Positions 7,249 through 16,477 of a stretch of 55,376 nt of DNA are shown piece after piece. A program made the position numbers and the translations under genes. The notes below the pieces were generated by a model, which ran no database searches, was not told where the DNA came from, and worked only from the letters and a program-made list of their open reading frames with translations. Numbering within the stretch: the first letter of the stretch is position 1; each line of letters begins with the position of its first letter. Source of the DNA: Eubacteriales Family XIII. Incertae Sedis bacterium (lineage in GTDB: Bacteria; Bacillota; Clostridia; Peptostreptococcales; Anaerovoracaceae); assembly GCA_031266025.1 (NCBI GenBank), contig JAISBV010000074.1, forward strand, positions 1 to 55,376, in the 5' to 3' direction.

Positions 7249-9198
7249 TTAATATTTTTCTTTAATCGCGCCCTCGCGGAACGCCTCGACCAAGGCTTCA
7301 AGTTCGCTTATCTTCTGTTCCAGATCCGATCCTATATCTGTGTCCTTTACCGTCATGCGGCGCTTCAAATGCTCCACCGTCCTTATAACGGGTGAATCGA
7401 AGACTTGCGTGCCGTCCTCCGAGAGGGGAGAATACGGTTTGTGCTCGGACAGCGCCATAAAACGCGAATTGAATATAAACGTATAACCCGCTATGCCCGT
7501 CTGCTTCTGATACGCCTTGGAGATGCCGCCGTCGATGAAGAAGAGCAGACCGTCTCCCTTTATGGGGCTTTCTCCGTCCTTGATCTTGACGGGCACATGA
7601 CCGTTCAGTATGTGCGAGCTTTCCGGTGAAAGGCCGAATTCGCGCAGGATCTTTTCGCATACAGCCCTGTCGTTTGTCAGTTTGTAATACGGGGAGCTGC
7701 TCTCCTTGTGCGTCGCCTTGTCCTCAACGAACAAGCGTTCAAACGTTGTCATGCGCGCTTTGCCGAAGAGCGGAGATTTGCTGCCGTTCCACAGGTACCA
7801 CATGATATCCCCGCCGTCATCGCGCGTGAAGAACGAACGCCTTACGCGCGCGTCCAGATAATCCATATACGCGCGTCCCGACAGGCTTTGACCGTCGAAA
7901 ACGCATTCTTCAAAGCCGCCCGATTCTGTCATGGGTATGCAGCCGTGGTACAGCAGATTGCCGTTGACGATCTTGTACATGGCGCCGTGGCTGAACAGGA
8001 AGCGTATATGTCTCTGCAGCTTATCGCTCTTCAAAAACGACGCTTCGAGCGTGTTCATCAATTCCTTTTCCGGCGCCGTGAGTTCGTAGGGCGAAGCGGG
8101 ATCGACGGTGGGAAGGAATGCGTCGCGCATCGGGTATACGTGATCGCCTACGCACACGGTTCCCGCCGCAGCGTCCGTCTTGTCGAGCAGCAGACGGTCT
8201 TCCATTCCGTATTCCGGGTGGGATTTTATACACTGCCCTTCCAGTTTGAATTGTATAACGGAAATGGCCTTGTGCATCTTGGCCGCGAGCGCGGGCTCGA
8301 CGGGATCGTATTCGTTTTCATCCAAAATATGCGGTCTGAACGGGCCGCAGGGATCGTCGCCGTATACGCTGAGCGCGAATGCGGACAGCGGGCGCAGATT
8401 GATGCCGTAGCCGATCTCGAGCATGTCGAAATTGTTGTAGCTTATATTCATGCGTATCACGTTCGCTATACAGGCCGAATTGCCGGCGGCGGCGCCCATC
8501 CATACGATGTCGTGATTGCCCCATTGGAAGTCCACGTCGTGAAACTTGACGAGATAATCCATGATTAGATCGGGGTGCGCTCCCCTGTCGAATACGTCGC
8601 CTATGATATGAAGCCGATCCACGGCCAAACGGCTTATAGTCTGCGTCATCTCAGCGATAAATTCCTCGGCTATGCGGCAGCGCGAAAGCGAATTGATGAT
8701 CTCCCTGTAATAATGGGAGCGATTGGCCTCGTCGTCCGCGTTCAAAAGCTCGTCCATAATGTACTCGGACGTCTTGGGCATCCGTTTTCGAACCTTGGAG
8801 CGCGTGTATTTCGTCGAAACGGATTTGCACACCTCTATAAGACGATAGATGCTGATTCTGCACCATTCGTCAAAATCGGTCTCCGTTTCCTTCCTGCGCG
8901 CCATCTCCGCGCGCGCGTCGTATACGAGGGAAGCCAAGGAGCGGCGTTCGGTCTCGGAGAGCGTTTTGCCGAATATTTCCTCTATTTTGGCGTGTATAAC
9001 GCCGGACGCGCTCTGCACCATATGAATGAAGGCCTCATGCTCACCGTGCAGGTCACTCAAAAAATATTCCGTTCCTTTGGGAAGACTCAAAATAGCGTTT
9101 AGATTCACGATCTCTGTGGACGCCTTCCGTACATTGGGAAATTCCTTCGCCAAAAGCTCCAGATAATGCATATCGGCCGTATTGTTTTTTTTTGCCAT
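7249..9198 (-). CDS. fbp: Fructose-1,6-bisphosphatase, class III
   Basis: A 649-residue enzyme of the Firmicutes-type class III family, which removes the C1 phosphate from fructose 1,6-bisphosphate in gluconeogenesis. It has the calcineurin-like phosphoesterase metal motifs SDLHGEHEA near residue 47, GDVFDRG and WGNHD, and late motifs LNGHVPVK and FIDGGISKAY. Length is normal (640-670). It is a single-gene unit converging on the zinc operon, with only six bases between the two stop codons. For an amino-acid fermenter this is the expected gluconeogenic phosphatase. Confidence 0.92.
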   Translation of the reverse strand: MAKKNNTADMHYLELLAKEFPNVRKASTEIVNLNAILSLPKGTEYFLSDLHGEHEAFIHMVQSASGVIHAKIEEIFGKTLSETERRSLASLVYDARAEMARRKETETDFDEWCRISIYRLIEVCKSVSTKYTRSKVRKRMPKTSEYIMDELLNADDEANRSHYYREIINSLSRCRIAEEFIAEMTQTISRLAVDRLHIIGDVFDRGAHPDLIMDYLVKFHDVDFQWGNHDIVWMGAAAGNSACIANVIRMNISYNNFDMLEIGYGINLRPLSAFALSVYGDDPCGPFRPHILDENEYDPVEPALAAKMHKAISVIQFKLEGQCIKSHPEYGMEDRLLLDKTDAAAGTVCVGDHVYPMRDAFLPTVDPASPYELTAPEKELMNTLEASFLKSDKLQRHIRFLFSHGAMYKIVNGNLLYHGCIPMTESGGFEECVFDGQSLSGRAYMDYLDARVRRSFFTRDDGGDIMWYLWNGSKSPLFGKARMTTFERLFVEDKATHKESSSPYYKLTNDRAVCEKILREFGLSPESSHILNGHVPVKIKDGESPIKGDGLLFFIDGGISKAYQKQTGIAGYTFIFNSRFMALSEHKPYSPLSEDGTQVFDSPVIRTVEHLKRRMTVKDTDIGSDLEQKISELEALVEAFREGAIKEKY

Positions 9199-9289
9199 AA
9201 TATCAGTCTCCGGAACGGCGCGCCGCGCCGTAAAAACACATTATGATATACTGACGAGCATTTGAATTTTACATAAACGCGAGTCAGTA

Positions 9290-9349
9290 ATACTCGTTTC
9301 CTCTGTCCGACCGCAAATGCGGTCGGAATTTCAAATCGCTCACGAGTAT
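9290..9349 (-). terminator. Nested inverted repeats between the ABC operon and fbp
   Basis: An inner hairpin TCCGACCGC (9306-9314) with GCGGTCGGA (9319-9327) is enclosed by ATACTCGT (9290-9297) and ACGAGTAT (9342-9349). It lies just past the stop of the ABC ATPase gene, on the same strand. There is no clear T-run, so it may be a weak terminator or an mRNA-stabilising structure. Confidence 0.45.
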
Positions 9350-9363
9350 AACATTTTGGAAAA

Positions 9364-10149
9364 TCACTCGTTCGAATATCTTTCGAGGAAGCGGCGCGTC
9401 CGTTCTTCCCTTGGCGAGGAGAACAGTTCCTCGGACGGGCCGTATTCTATTACGGCGCCCCCGTCAATAAAGAGCGTCATGTCGGAAACCTCGCGCGCGA
9501 ACTGCATCTCGTGCGTGACGATCACCATAGTCGTATTCTTGTCGGCCAAGCCGCGTATCACCTTCAGCACCTCTCCTGTCAGCTCGGGGTCGAGCGCGCT
9601 CGTCGGCTCGTCGAAGCACAGTATATCGGGATCGAGCGCGAGAGCGCGGGCTATGGCTACGCGCTGCTGCTGCCCGCCGGAGAGCTGGTGCGGATAAAAA
9701 CCGGCCTTGTCTGACAGTCCGACCCTTTCGAGCAGAGCGCGGGCCGTTTTTTCCGTATCGGCCAATATCTCACGGCGCCTTTCCTTGTAGTCCGGTCTTT
9801 CTTTTGCCAAGAGCTCGCAGGGCAGACTGATATTCCTTATCGCCGTATACTGCGGAAACAGATTGAAGGATTGAAATACGAGACCGAAATGCAGGCGTTT
9901 TCTGCGTATCTCGCTCTCGCGCAGGGTTTCGGGATCGTTGGCGTCGAATATGATCTCGCCGCCTACGCGGATACTTCCTCCATCCGGGATTTCAAGGAAA
10001 TTCAGGCAGCGAAGCAGGGTTGTTTTGCCGCTTCCCGACGCGCCTATAATGGCCAGAGCTTCGCCGCGCTCAACGGAAAAACCGACGTCTTTGAGCACCT
10101 CGGAGACGCCGAAATTCTTGCTCAGGTTGCTTACCTCTAATATAGACAT
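9364..10149 (-). CDS. Polar amino-acid ABC transporter ATP-binding protein (GlnQ type)
   Basis: A 261-residue cytoplasmic ATPase with Walker A GASGSGKTT, a Q-loop (VFQSFNLFPQYT, diagnostic of the polar amino-acid group), signature LSGGQQQR, Walker B ILCFDEPTSALDPE and H-loop VTHEM. It is the last gene of a three-gene importer operon with the permease at 10232 and the binding protein at 10876. The specific amino acid cannot be read from the sequence. Confidence 0.9.
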   Translation of the reverse strand: MSILEVSNLSKNFGVSEVLKDVGFSVERGEALAIIGASGSGKTTLLRCLNFLEIPDGGSIRVGGEIIFDANDPETLRESEIRRKRLHFGLVFQSFNLFPQYTAIRNISLPCELLAKERPDYKERRREILADTEKTARALLERVGLSDKAGFYPHQLSGGQQQRVAIARALALDPDILCFDEPTSALDPELTGEVLKVIRGLADKNTTMVIVTHEMQFAREVSDMTLFIDGGAVIEYGPSEELFSSPREERTRRFLERYSNE

Positions 10150-10178
10150 GGTGTTCCTGTGTTATACCCTCACCCGGA

Positions 10179-10193
10179 CGGGTTTGAAACCCG
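10179..10193. repeat. Short palindrome CGGGTTTGAAACCCG
   Basis: A perfect 15-base inverted repeat between the permease and ATPase genes of the amino-acid importer, flanked by cccc-type sequence as in dispersed GGGTTTGAAACCC elements seen in many bacteria. It may modulate ATPase expression within the operon. Confidence 0.4.
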
Positions 10194-10231
10194 CCCCTAC
10201 GGACGAACGGGAACGTCTGTTATATTGCACG

Positions 10232-10876
10232 TCATACCTTGAAGTAGCTCAGTCTGCGTTCGATATATCCAAACAGCAGCGTCAGCACGCCGCAGAATAC
10301 AAGAAAGAACGCGCCGGAATAAAACAGCGGCCATATCAATCCCTTGGCGGTAAAAGAATACGCCTCCATGATGATTTCGCGGACGGCGACGACGCGCGCG
10401 AGGGACGTGTCCTTTACGAGCGTTATGATTTCATTGCTCATGGGCGGCACGATGCGCTTTATGACCTGCAGCAGTATGACCTTGAAGAATATCTGCGCCT
10501 TCGTCATGCCGAGAACCTGCCCCGCCTCGTATTGGCCGCGAGGCACGCCTTCTATGCCGCTCCTGTATATCTCGGAGAAATACGCGGCGTAGTTTATGAT
10601 AAAGGCAATCAGTACGGCGGAAACGCGCGGAAACGCGGTGTAGCTCCACAGGAGACCGGGTCCGTAGTACACGATTATCACCTGGAGCATGAGCGGCGTG
10701 CCGCGTATGATCCATACAAAGGTCTTCGTCAGCCAACGCAGTGGTCTGAACCTGCTCATGGAACCGAATGAAACGATTAGCCCGAGGGGGGCGGCACAGA
10801 CCAACGTGACCGCGAAGATCAGGCAGGTTGTGCCGAAACCCTTCAGGAGGGTGAGCATGATGACCGACAGAGGCAT
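10232..10876 (-). CDS. Polar amino-acid ABC transporter permease
   Basis: A 214-residue HisM/GlnP-family permease with about five membrane segments, the WIIRGTPLMLQ motif of this family near residue 57, and the EAA-loop region EAGQVLGMTKAQIFFKVILLQ. Its ATG overlaps the stop of the binding-protein gene by one base (TAATG), so the two are translationally coupled. It works with the ATPase at 9364. Confidence 0.9.
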   Translation of the reverse strand: MPLSVIMLTLLKGFGTTCLIFAVTLVCAAPLGLIVSFGSMSRFRPLRWLTKTFVWIIRGTPLMLQVIIVYYGPGLLWSYTAFPRVSAVLIAFIINYAAYFSEIYRSGIEGVPRGQYEAGQVLGMTKAQIFFKVILLQVIKRIVPPMSNEIITLVKDTSLARVVAVREIIMEAYSFTAKGLIWPLFYSGAFFLVFCGVLTLLFGYIERRLSYFKV

Positions 10877-11730
10877 TATTTTATAAGATTGTCGCTGATA
10901 TCGTATCTTTCGGCGATATCGGCGAGCGTACCGTCGTCCGTAAGCTCCGCCTTGATCTCGTTGAACGCGGCCACGGCCGTGCTTCCCGGGCGGAAGCCTA
11001 TAGCATACTCTTCATCCGCAAGGTCGATGCCTTCGATGATTGTGAGATCCTCGTAGTCCGTGTCCGCGCCCGTCATTGTCCTTGCCATCGTGTAATCTAT
11101 AACGGCGGCGTCGGCCGTGCCGGCCTTTACCTCAAGCAGCGCGCCCGACTGCGACGATACGGCTGTGTATACCGCATTTGCCATGTCTGCCGCTACGGCG
11201 GTTTCGCCGGCGGAACCCGCCTCGGCCACGACGTTCGCGCCCGCGAGGCTTGCCGCATCCGTGTATTTGCCTGCGTTTTCCGCGCGCGCGACCACAACCT
11301 GCTCGTTGCGGAAGTAGGAGTCGCTGAACGCCATGTTCTTACGGCGCTCCTCCGTAACGGTCAGGCCGTTCCATATGCAGTCGATACTCTTGGCATTGAG
11401 CTCGACTTCTTTCATGTCCCAGTCGATGATTACAAAATTATATGCGAGTCCCAACTTCGCGCAGGCCGCTTGGGCAAACTCCGTATCGAAACCGACGAGC
11501 TCTCCGTTTTCGTAGTAGTTCATGGGTTTGGCGTCAGTGATGCCTATGACGAGCGTACCTTTGTCCTGAATATAGGCGAGGTCGTCGTCGGCCGGCTGTT
11601 CCTCCGTGACCGCAGCCGACGCGTCCGCGTCCGATTCCCCGGCGCCCGCAGGCGCGTTGTCACTTTGGCCGCAGGCGCCGAGTACGGCGGAGAGCATTAC
11701 GGCCAAGGCGAAAATAAATACTTTCTTCAT
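10876..11730 (-). CDS. Amino-acid ABC transporter substrate-binding lipoprotein
   Basis: A 284-residue periplasmic-type binding protein. A signal peptide with lipobox LGAC (residues 17-20) is followed by an acidic low-complexity linker (ADASAAVTEEQPADDD) and a family 3 solute-binding domain starting GTLVIGITDAKPMNYYENGE. GGAGG lies close before the ATG. First gene of the importer operon and immediately downstream of the CBS-PAS activator gene on the same strand. The ligand is unknown; the fold suits cystine, glutamine or basic amino acids. Confidence 0.9.
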   Translation of the reverse strand: MKKVFIFALAVMLSAVLGACGQSDNAPAGAGESDADASAAVTEEQPADDDLAYIQDKGTLVIGITDAKPMNYYENGELVGFDTEFAQAACAKLGLAYNFVIIDWDMKEVELNAKSIDCIWNGLTVTEERRKNMAFSDSYFRNEQVVVARAENAGKYTDAASLAGANVVAEAGSAGETAVAADMANAVYTAVSSQSGALLEVKAGTADAAVIDYTMARTMTGADTDYEDLTIIEGIDLADEEYAIGFRPGSTAVAAFNEIKAELTDDGTLADIAERYDISDNLIK

Positions 11731-11870
11731 TGCGTTACCTCCTTAAAGCGATATGTTAACGATCCATCCAATATATCTGTAACCGTACAAACACCGCCGG
11801 CAGACAGGCGCGAAAACAAAACCGCCCGCCGCGCGTACATTTGAACGGCGACATACATCAAATTACGGCC

Positions 11871-13706
11871 CTATCTGAGACCGTACTTGGCCAATTTATC
11901 ATAAAATGCGGATCGGCTCAGCCGCATCATACGCGCGGCCGCGCTCTTGTTTCCGTTTGCCTTTTTCAGCACATCCAAAAGTTTGTCCTTTTCGAAATCG
12001 AACAATGATCTGCGATACGACGCGTAAGACGACTCGTCCTCAAACGTCTGCGAAACCTCCGGAACCGCCGAGGTCGCCGCTGCGGACGGCGCGATTTGCG
12101 AGGGGAGGTTTTCAGCGCCTATCTCCCCGTCCCATACATAGTTGGCCGCGCGTTCTATGGCGTTTTCAAGTTCGCGTATATTTCCGGGCCAGGCGTAGGC
12201 GCGAAGCGCGTCCTTCGCCCGCGCGTCGATACCCGTCACCCGCGCGCCGAGGATGCGATTGTATTTTTCGATGAAGGACTCCGCGAGCGCGATCGTGTCT
12301 TCGGAACGCTCGCGAAGCGGCGGCAGGTGAAACTCTATCACGTTGAGCCTGTAGAACAGATCCTCGCGGAACGTCTTGTTCGCTATAGCTTCCCGCAAAT
12401 CCCTGTTTGTGGCGGCTATGATCCGGACGTCCACGGTCTGTTTGCTCGTTCCGCCGACACGGACAAATTCCTTCTCCTGCAGCACTTGAAGCAGCTTGGC
12501 TTGCACGGACAGCGGCATATCCCCGATCTCATCAAGGAATACGGTGCCGTTATGGGCCCGCTCGAAATAACCGGGCTTCCCGTTCTTCAGCGCCCCCGTG
12601 AACGAACCCGGCGCGTAACCGAAGAGCTCGGATTCGAACAGGCTCTCGGGGATGGATACGCAGCTCACCTTGACAAAGGGTTTTTTCGCGCGCGGGCTCG
12701 TCTCGTGTATGCAGTGCGCGAACATATCTTTGCCGACGCCGCTTTCCCCGGTCAGCAGGACTGTGGAACTGCTTCTTGCTATGAAAAGCGCTTCGGACTT
12801 AATCTTCTTGAAAGCAGGATTGACCGTTACGATGCGGTTGAAGCAATTACCGCCGCCGTCCCGTTTTTCGAGCTCGTCGCGGTAATATTGAACCTGCTGA
12901 TTCAGATAAAGCCATTTTCGGGCTATTTCTTCGGTGACGGCGTTGTCGTTGAGGTTGACCGTATTCACGACGCCCGTGACGTCCGAGTCCGAAACATCAA
13001 GAAACGTGAAACTTGCGCCTATGCATTCGCCGTTTTCTTCGATAGGTATCCTGTTGATAAGTACGGGCAGGGACTTCACGCTGCGCTTGACGCCTATACG
13101 CAATCCATCCAAATTCGCGACGTCCGGCAGCACGTCGCGAAGCGGCGCGCCCTTTGTGTCCGACGCGCTCAGTCCGAACATGTGCTCGGCTGCGGGATTC
13201 ACGCGCAATATGCGATCATCTTTGTCGACGATAATAATGCCTTCCGCGTTGACCCTGAACAGGGATTCAAGCAGCGCGGAGGATGCCGTGATCATGTTCA
13301 GGCCCGCGCGCAGGTACTCAGCCGTGCCGATCATTCCGACCACGCGGCGGGATTGGTCTATAACCACGACGTTGTCCACCCTGCTTTTCGTTACGCGGAC
13401 GACGAGCGAATATTCGTCGTATGTTCGATCCGTCGTTACGAAGACGGGCTTGTCGACCATATAGGCGTCGCAAGGAGTATCGAGATCGGCGCCGTCAAGC
13501 AGGGCTTTAAACAACCGCTTCTTTGGGAACACGCCGACCAGATTTTCATCTTTGTCAACGATGGGAAGCGTGTTTACTTTGTATTCCCGGTATCCCTCGA
13601 CGACCGTGCGCAGTGTGTCGCCGACATGGAGAGACTCGAAATTTCTGTTCATCATCTGTTCCACCGTGAGCAGCGCGGCGGAATTTAAATCATTGAAAAC
13701 ACCCAT
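11871..13706 (-). CDS. Sigma-54-dependent activator with CBS pair, PAS, AAA+ and Fis-type HTH
   Basis: About 611 residues from the ATG at 13706; the frame is open for 20 codons more but those lack a typical start. Domains in order are a CBS pair (about 15-130), a PAS sensor (about 145-260), the AAA+ sigma-54 contact module with Walker A GESGVGKD and Walker B GTVFLDEIGD, and a C-terminal helix-turn-helix (NGNKSAAARMMRLSRSAFYDKL). The sigma-54 loop reads GSFTGA instead of GAFTGA, a tolerated variant in some activators. CBS and PAS domains suggest sensing of a nucleotide or small metabolite. Targets are unproven; it precedes the ABC importer, and three sigma-54-type promoters occur at 24559, 34213 and 35911. 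Confidence 0.88.
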   Translation of the reverse strand: MGVFNDLNSAALLTVEQMMNRNFESLHVGDTLRTVVEGYREYKVNTLPIVDKDENLVGVFPKKRLFKALLDGADLDTPCDAYMVDKPVFVTTDRTYDEYSLVVRVTKSRVDNVVVIDQSRRVVGMIGTAEYLRAGLNMITASSALLESLFRVNAEGIIIVDKDDRILRVNPAAEHMFGLSASDTKGAPLRDVLPDVANLDGLRIGVKRSVKSLPVLINRIPIEENGECIGASFTFLDVSDSDVTGVVNTVNLNDNAVTEEIARKWLYLNQQVQYYRDELEKRDGGGNCFNRIVTVNPAFKKIKSEALFIARSSSTVLLTGESGVGKDMFAHCIHETSPRAKKPFVKVSCVSIPESLFESELFGYAPGSFTGALKNGKPGYFERAHNGTVFLDEIGDMPLSVQAKLLQVLQEKEFVRVGGTSKQTVDVRIIAATNRDLREAIANKTFREDLFYRLNVIEFHLPPLRERSEDTIALAESFIEKYNRILGARVTGIDARAKDALRAYAWPGNIRELENAIERAANYVWDGEIGAENLPSQIAPSAAATSAVPEVSQTFEDESSYASYRRSLFDFEKDKLLDVLKKANGNKSAAARMMRLSRSAFYDKLAKYGLR

Positions 13707-13852
13707 TAATTTCCGTTCCCTTCCGGATGCGTTTCGGATGTGCGCGGCGCAAACCGGATCATGCAATTATTTTTTCACAGTGCCTAAGGCATAGTATACC
13801 GGAAAAGGGGTATTATCGACAAGTTGTTTTTGCACGCAAACGGAGTTGTGCT

Positions 13853-14024
13853 GTAACTACTCAAACCCCACGTGATTTTTGCCCATTCCGGAACCTGATA
13901 GGCAATTTGTCTTCCTCACGTAGCTTTGAGTACGTTCCGGGGAGCCAAATTGTCTCTCAGAACCCGGCCTGAACAAAACTGACGCGGGGTTTGAGTAGTT
14001 TTGATTGAAATCTTTGAGTGTAAC
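13853..14024 (-). repeat. Palindromic dispersed element, copy A (172 bp)
   Basis: Outer arms ACTACTCAAACCCC and GGGGTTTGAGTAGT bracket a structured core with an inner CAATTTG/CAAATTG stem and an apical ACGTA/TACGT hairpin. It ends in GTTAC-type sequence on both sides. On the minus strand it matches copies at 34275, 39635 and 55287 almost base for base in the core. Its TTGAGTAGTTAC end points toward the activator gene starting at 13706, about 145 bases away. Confidence 0.85.
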
Positions 14025-14052
14025 GCTGTGCTAATGTACGGTAACAATGGAG

Positions 14053-14081
14053 TTGACAAAGCTTAAGGCGTGTCATATAGT
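14053..14081 (+). promoter_or_regulatory. Promoter upstream of the TetR-family gene
   Basis: TTGACA (14053-14058), a 17-base spacer and TATAGT (14076-14081) form a near-consensus promoter. The leader to the ATG at 14271 would be about 180 bases and holds no recognised element. Confidence 0.7.
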
Positions 14082-14270
14082 AGAATCAAAAAATGTAATA
14101 GCGCCATGAGTATTTGTCATACATGAAAAGACTTGCGCTTTCCGGGCCGTAGGGCGCTTGTTTGCGGCAGCCGCCCGGCGACAATGGCGGTAACCTGCGT
14201 ATTTATTCAAATTTATTTAAAACCGATCCGTTTCTGTAAGTATTTTGCAAAAATAGGAGGTTGATTTGTC

Positions 14271-14813
14271 ATGGCAATTGATGTAAAGAAGCTGTTGTCC
14301 GGCGCCTTGCTTGAACTTTGCAATGAGAGACCTCTCGCGAAAGTGACCGTCAAGGATATTATCCAAAAAGCGGGCGCGTCCCGTCAAACTTTTTATAACC
14401 ATTTTAAGGATAAAAACGATCTCATCACCTATACTTACTGTACCCATGTCATCGGAGATTTTCGATCCGCCGACATGAAGCTCGGATTTTATGAATTTCT
14501 CTGCGACGCTCATAAATATTGCGTTAAGTATAAGAAATTTTATACGCAGGCGTGTTCTTTGGAAGGGCAGAATTCTTTGAGGGAGTATATATTCGAGCAA
14601 AATTACAGAAACTATTTGAGTCTCGTTATCGAAGGGCACGGCAAGAATGTCATAACGGATGAATTGCTTTGGGCTATTCGGTTCAACGCCATGGGCGCAA
14701 TAAATATGCATTTTAAATGGGTGCAGGACGATATGTCTATCGCGCCCGACGTCAAGGCGAAATACGTGCTGAATTGCATACCCGAAATTTTGAGACAGTA
14801 CCTTCCCGCATAA
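14271..14813 (+). CDS. TetR/AcrR-family transcriptional regulator
   Basis: A 180-residue one-domain-sensor regulator. The N-terminal helix-turn-helix (residues about 10-55) contains TVKDIIQKAGASRQTFYNHFKDKNDL, written here as its two halves TVKDIIQKAGAS and RQTFYNHFKDK. The C-terminal half is a helical ligand domain like the DhaS-type TetR proteins. AGGAGG lies ten bases before the ATG. A strong terminator follows, so it is a single-gene unit; by position it may control the adjacent M24/TRAP/aconitase X cluster. Ligand unknown. Confidence 0.85.
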   Translation: MAIDVKKLLSGALLELCNERPLAKVTVKDIIQKAGASRQTFYNHFKDKNDLITYTYCTHVIGDFRSADMKLGFYEFLCDAHKYCVKYKKFYTQACSLEGQNSLREYIFEQNYRNYLSLVIEGHGKNVITDELLWAIRFNAMGAINMHFKWVQDDMSIAPDVKAKYVLNCIPEILRQYLPA

Positions 14814-14859
14814 CGGAAGGGAATATAAAGAGGATACCGAGCGAAAAACCCGAGGAAGC

Positions 14860-14908
14860 ATCCGCTTTAAAGTGATCATCCCGGTCATTTTAAAGCGGAT
14901 ATTTTTTT
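14860..14908 (+). terminator. Rho-independent terminator after the TetR-family gene
   Basis: ATCCGCTTTAAA (14860-14871) pairs perfectly with TTTAAAGCGGAT (14889-14900), followed by a run of seven T (14902-14908). Confidence 0.85.
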
Positions 14909-14938
14909 GTATACAATCAACGCGGCGATGTCTATAAA

Positions 14939-14967
14939 TTGACACCGGGCTTCTGATTATCTATTCA
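14939..14967 (+). promoter_or_regulatory. Promoter of the M24/TRAP/aconitase X cluster
   Basis: TTGACA (14939-14944), a 17-base spacer and TATTCA (14962-14967) give a transcription start near 14974, right after the preceding terminator. Confidence 0.55.
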
Positions 14968-15112
14968 CAAAGATTTTTTTGTATGCTACCATGATTTGCA
15001 TAAAGCGCAAACGGAAGCCGTTACAGTTGCGGGGAACACGTGTATGTTGACCGGCTTCCGCAACAGTTGGCATGTCTGTGTGGTTAATTTTGGAAAGTTG
15101 AGACTGAGGGTA

Positions 15113-16342
15113 ATGAGCAATCGTATGATTTCGGACGGAAACGAAATGCGGCGGCGCTGGGACGCGCTGATTTCGGATATGGACAGGGAAAATATCGACT
15201 GTCTGTTTATGTATTCCACTGATCGTCTTTACAGCGCGTATCTGCGCTATGTGACCGATTGTCCGACTGTAATGTATCCTTTGGCGGGCTTTTTTTCCAA
15301 AAAGGGAATTTCGATAATAGGACACGGCATAAAGGGGCTTCCCCTGTATCCTCCGCCCGTAGAGCGTCAGAGCAAGGGGCAGTTTCAGAATCTTGCGGGC
15401 GGCATAACGCAGCATGATTTTATAAAGGATATGATCGGGCTTCCCGGCTGTCCGACGACAAACTATGTCTCGAATTTATGGCCGGAGGCCGCCGCCGAGC
15501 TGATTCGAAAATACGACTACAAGAGGATCGGGCTTGTGGGTATGAACATAATCCCCGTCGGCTTTATCAATTATTTCACCTCTCATATGCCGGATTCGGA
15601 ACTCGTTGACGCCACCGCTCTTGTGGATAATCACAAGTCTTTTAAATCCCCTTATGAAATTGAATTGGCCGAGAAATGTGTCCGGATGATTGATGAGCTG
15701 ATGGCCGCGGCGCCAAGCGTGATGAGGGTCGGGCAGAGTGTCCGTGAGATCGGGCGCAAGATGCGCCGGCTCGCCGACAGCGCGGACTGTATGGATTTGA
15801 ATATCATGCTCGGCAAGCATCCTACAATGCCCATGTTCAACGAATGGCCTTTTATTGATGAAGAAATTGTTATGCCGGGCGACTGTATTGAATTCATGGC
15901 GGAGGTTTCAAGCAATGTGGGAATTTGGGGAGAATGCGCAAGGGTATACAGCATAGGCGAAGCTCCTGAGGCGCTTGTCAAAACTGTCGGCTTGGCTTTT
16001 GAGATGCAGGACTATCTTGCGAGTCTTATCGTTCCCGGCGCCGTTCCCTGCGAGATTTTTGACAAGTATAACGCGCGTCTCGCGGAAAAAGATTTTCCGC
16101 CCGAAAGACGCTTCTGCTGCCACGGCCAGGGCTTTGACGTCGTGGAACCGCCGTTCATTCGTCCGGAAAACCGTACTCCGCTCAGGGAAAACGCGTTTAT
16201 TGCGGTGCATCCTTCCATGTACGACGCCACGAAAAGCACAGGTTGCTTTATCTGCGATAATTATCTGATTACAAAAGACGGCGCAAAGCGTATGAGCAAA
16301 ACGCCGAGGGAAATCATACAGGTGTGTGATACCGGGCTGTGA
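15113..16342 (+). CDS. M24 (pita-bread) family protein, creatinase-like, altered metal site
   Basis: About 409 residues with a creatinase/prolidase N-terminal domain and an M24 pita-bread domain. In true aminopeptidases five ligands (D, D, H, E, E) bind two metals. Here the first two positions read as glutamates (MAEVS and WGECAR), the histidine is kept (CHGQGF), the EPG position reads VHPSMY and the final ED region reads CDNYLIT. This suggests a metal-independent hydrolase such as a creatinase-type C-N lyase rather than a peptidase. The start is uncertain: ATG 15113 or ATG 15125 are likeliest, and the frame is open from 14996. It heads a cluster with an enolase-superfamily enzyme and a TRAP transporter. 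The stop lies inside a tandem repeat. Confidence 0.7.
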   Translation: MSNRMISDGNEMRRRWDALISDMDRENIDCLFMYSTDRLYSAYLRYVTDCPTVMYPLAGFFSKKGISIIGHGIKGLPLYPPPVERQSKGQFQNLAGGITQHDFIKDMIGLPGCPTTNYVSNLWPEAAAELIRKYDYKRIGLVGMNIIPVGFINYFTSHMPDSELVDATALVDNHKSFKSPYEIELAEKCVRMIDELMAAAPSVMRVGQSVREIGRKMRRLADSADCMDLNIMLGKHPTMPMFNEWPFIDEEIVMPGDCIEFMAEVSSNVGIWGECARVYSIGEAPEALVKTVGLAFEMQDYLASLIVPGAVPCEIFDKYNARLAEKDFPPERRFCCHGQGFDVVEPPFIRPENRTPLRENAFIAVHPSMYDATKSTGCFICDNYLITKDGAKRMSKTPREIIQVCDTGL

Positions 16343-16374
16343 TACCGGGCTGTAATACCGGGCTGTAATACCGG
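16326..16374 (+). repeat. 13-bp tandem repeat spanning the stop codon of the M24 gene
   Basis: 3.8 copies of GTGATACCGGGCT (last two copies with GTAAT). The TGA stop at 16340-16342 sits at the start of the second unit, so loss or gain of a unit would change the C-terminus. Confidence 0.85.
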
Positions 16375-16477
16375 TTCAAGGGGTTTTTGTGTCGTTTCGC
16401 TGTTAAGCTCGGGGTATATCACAAATAGGCAAGTTGCGGAAATTAAGGGCCTGTCGAAAAACAAAAGGAGGATTTGT

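Noticed and set aside
11809-11824. Possible sigma-54 promoter (minus strand) before the amino-acid ABC operon
   Set aside because: GG and GC have the right ten-base spacing, but the -24 block is otherwise unmatched and TTGC reads TCGC, so it is too weak to call.
12096-13688. 530-codon plus-strand frame
   Set aside because: Shadow of the sigma-54 activator gene on the minus strand; no motif or ribosome binding site.
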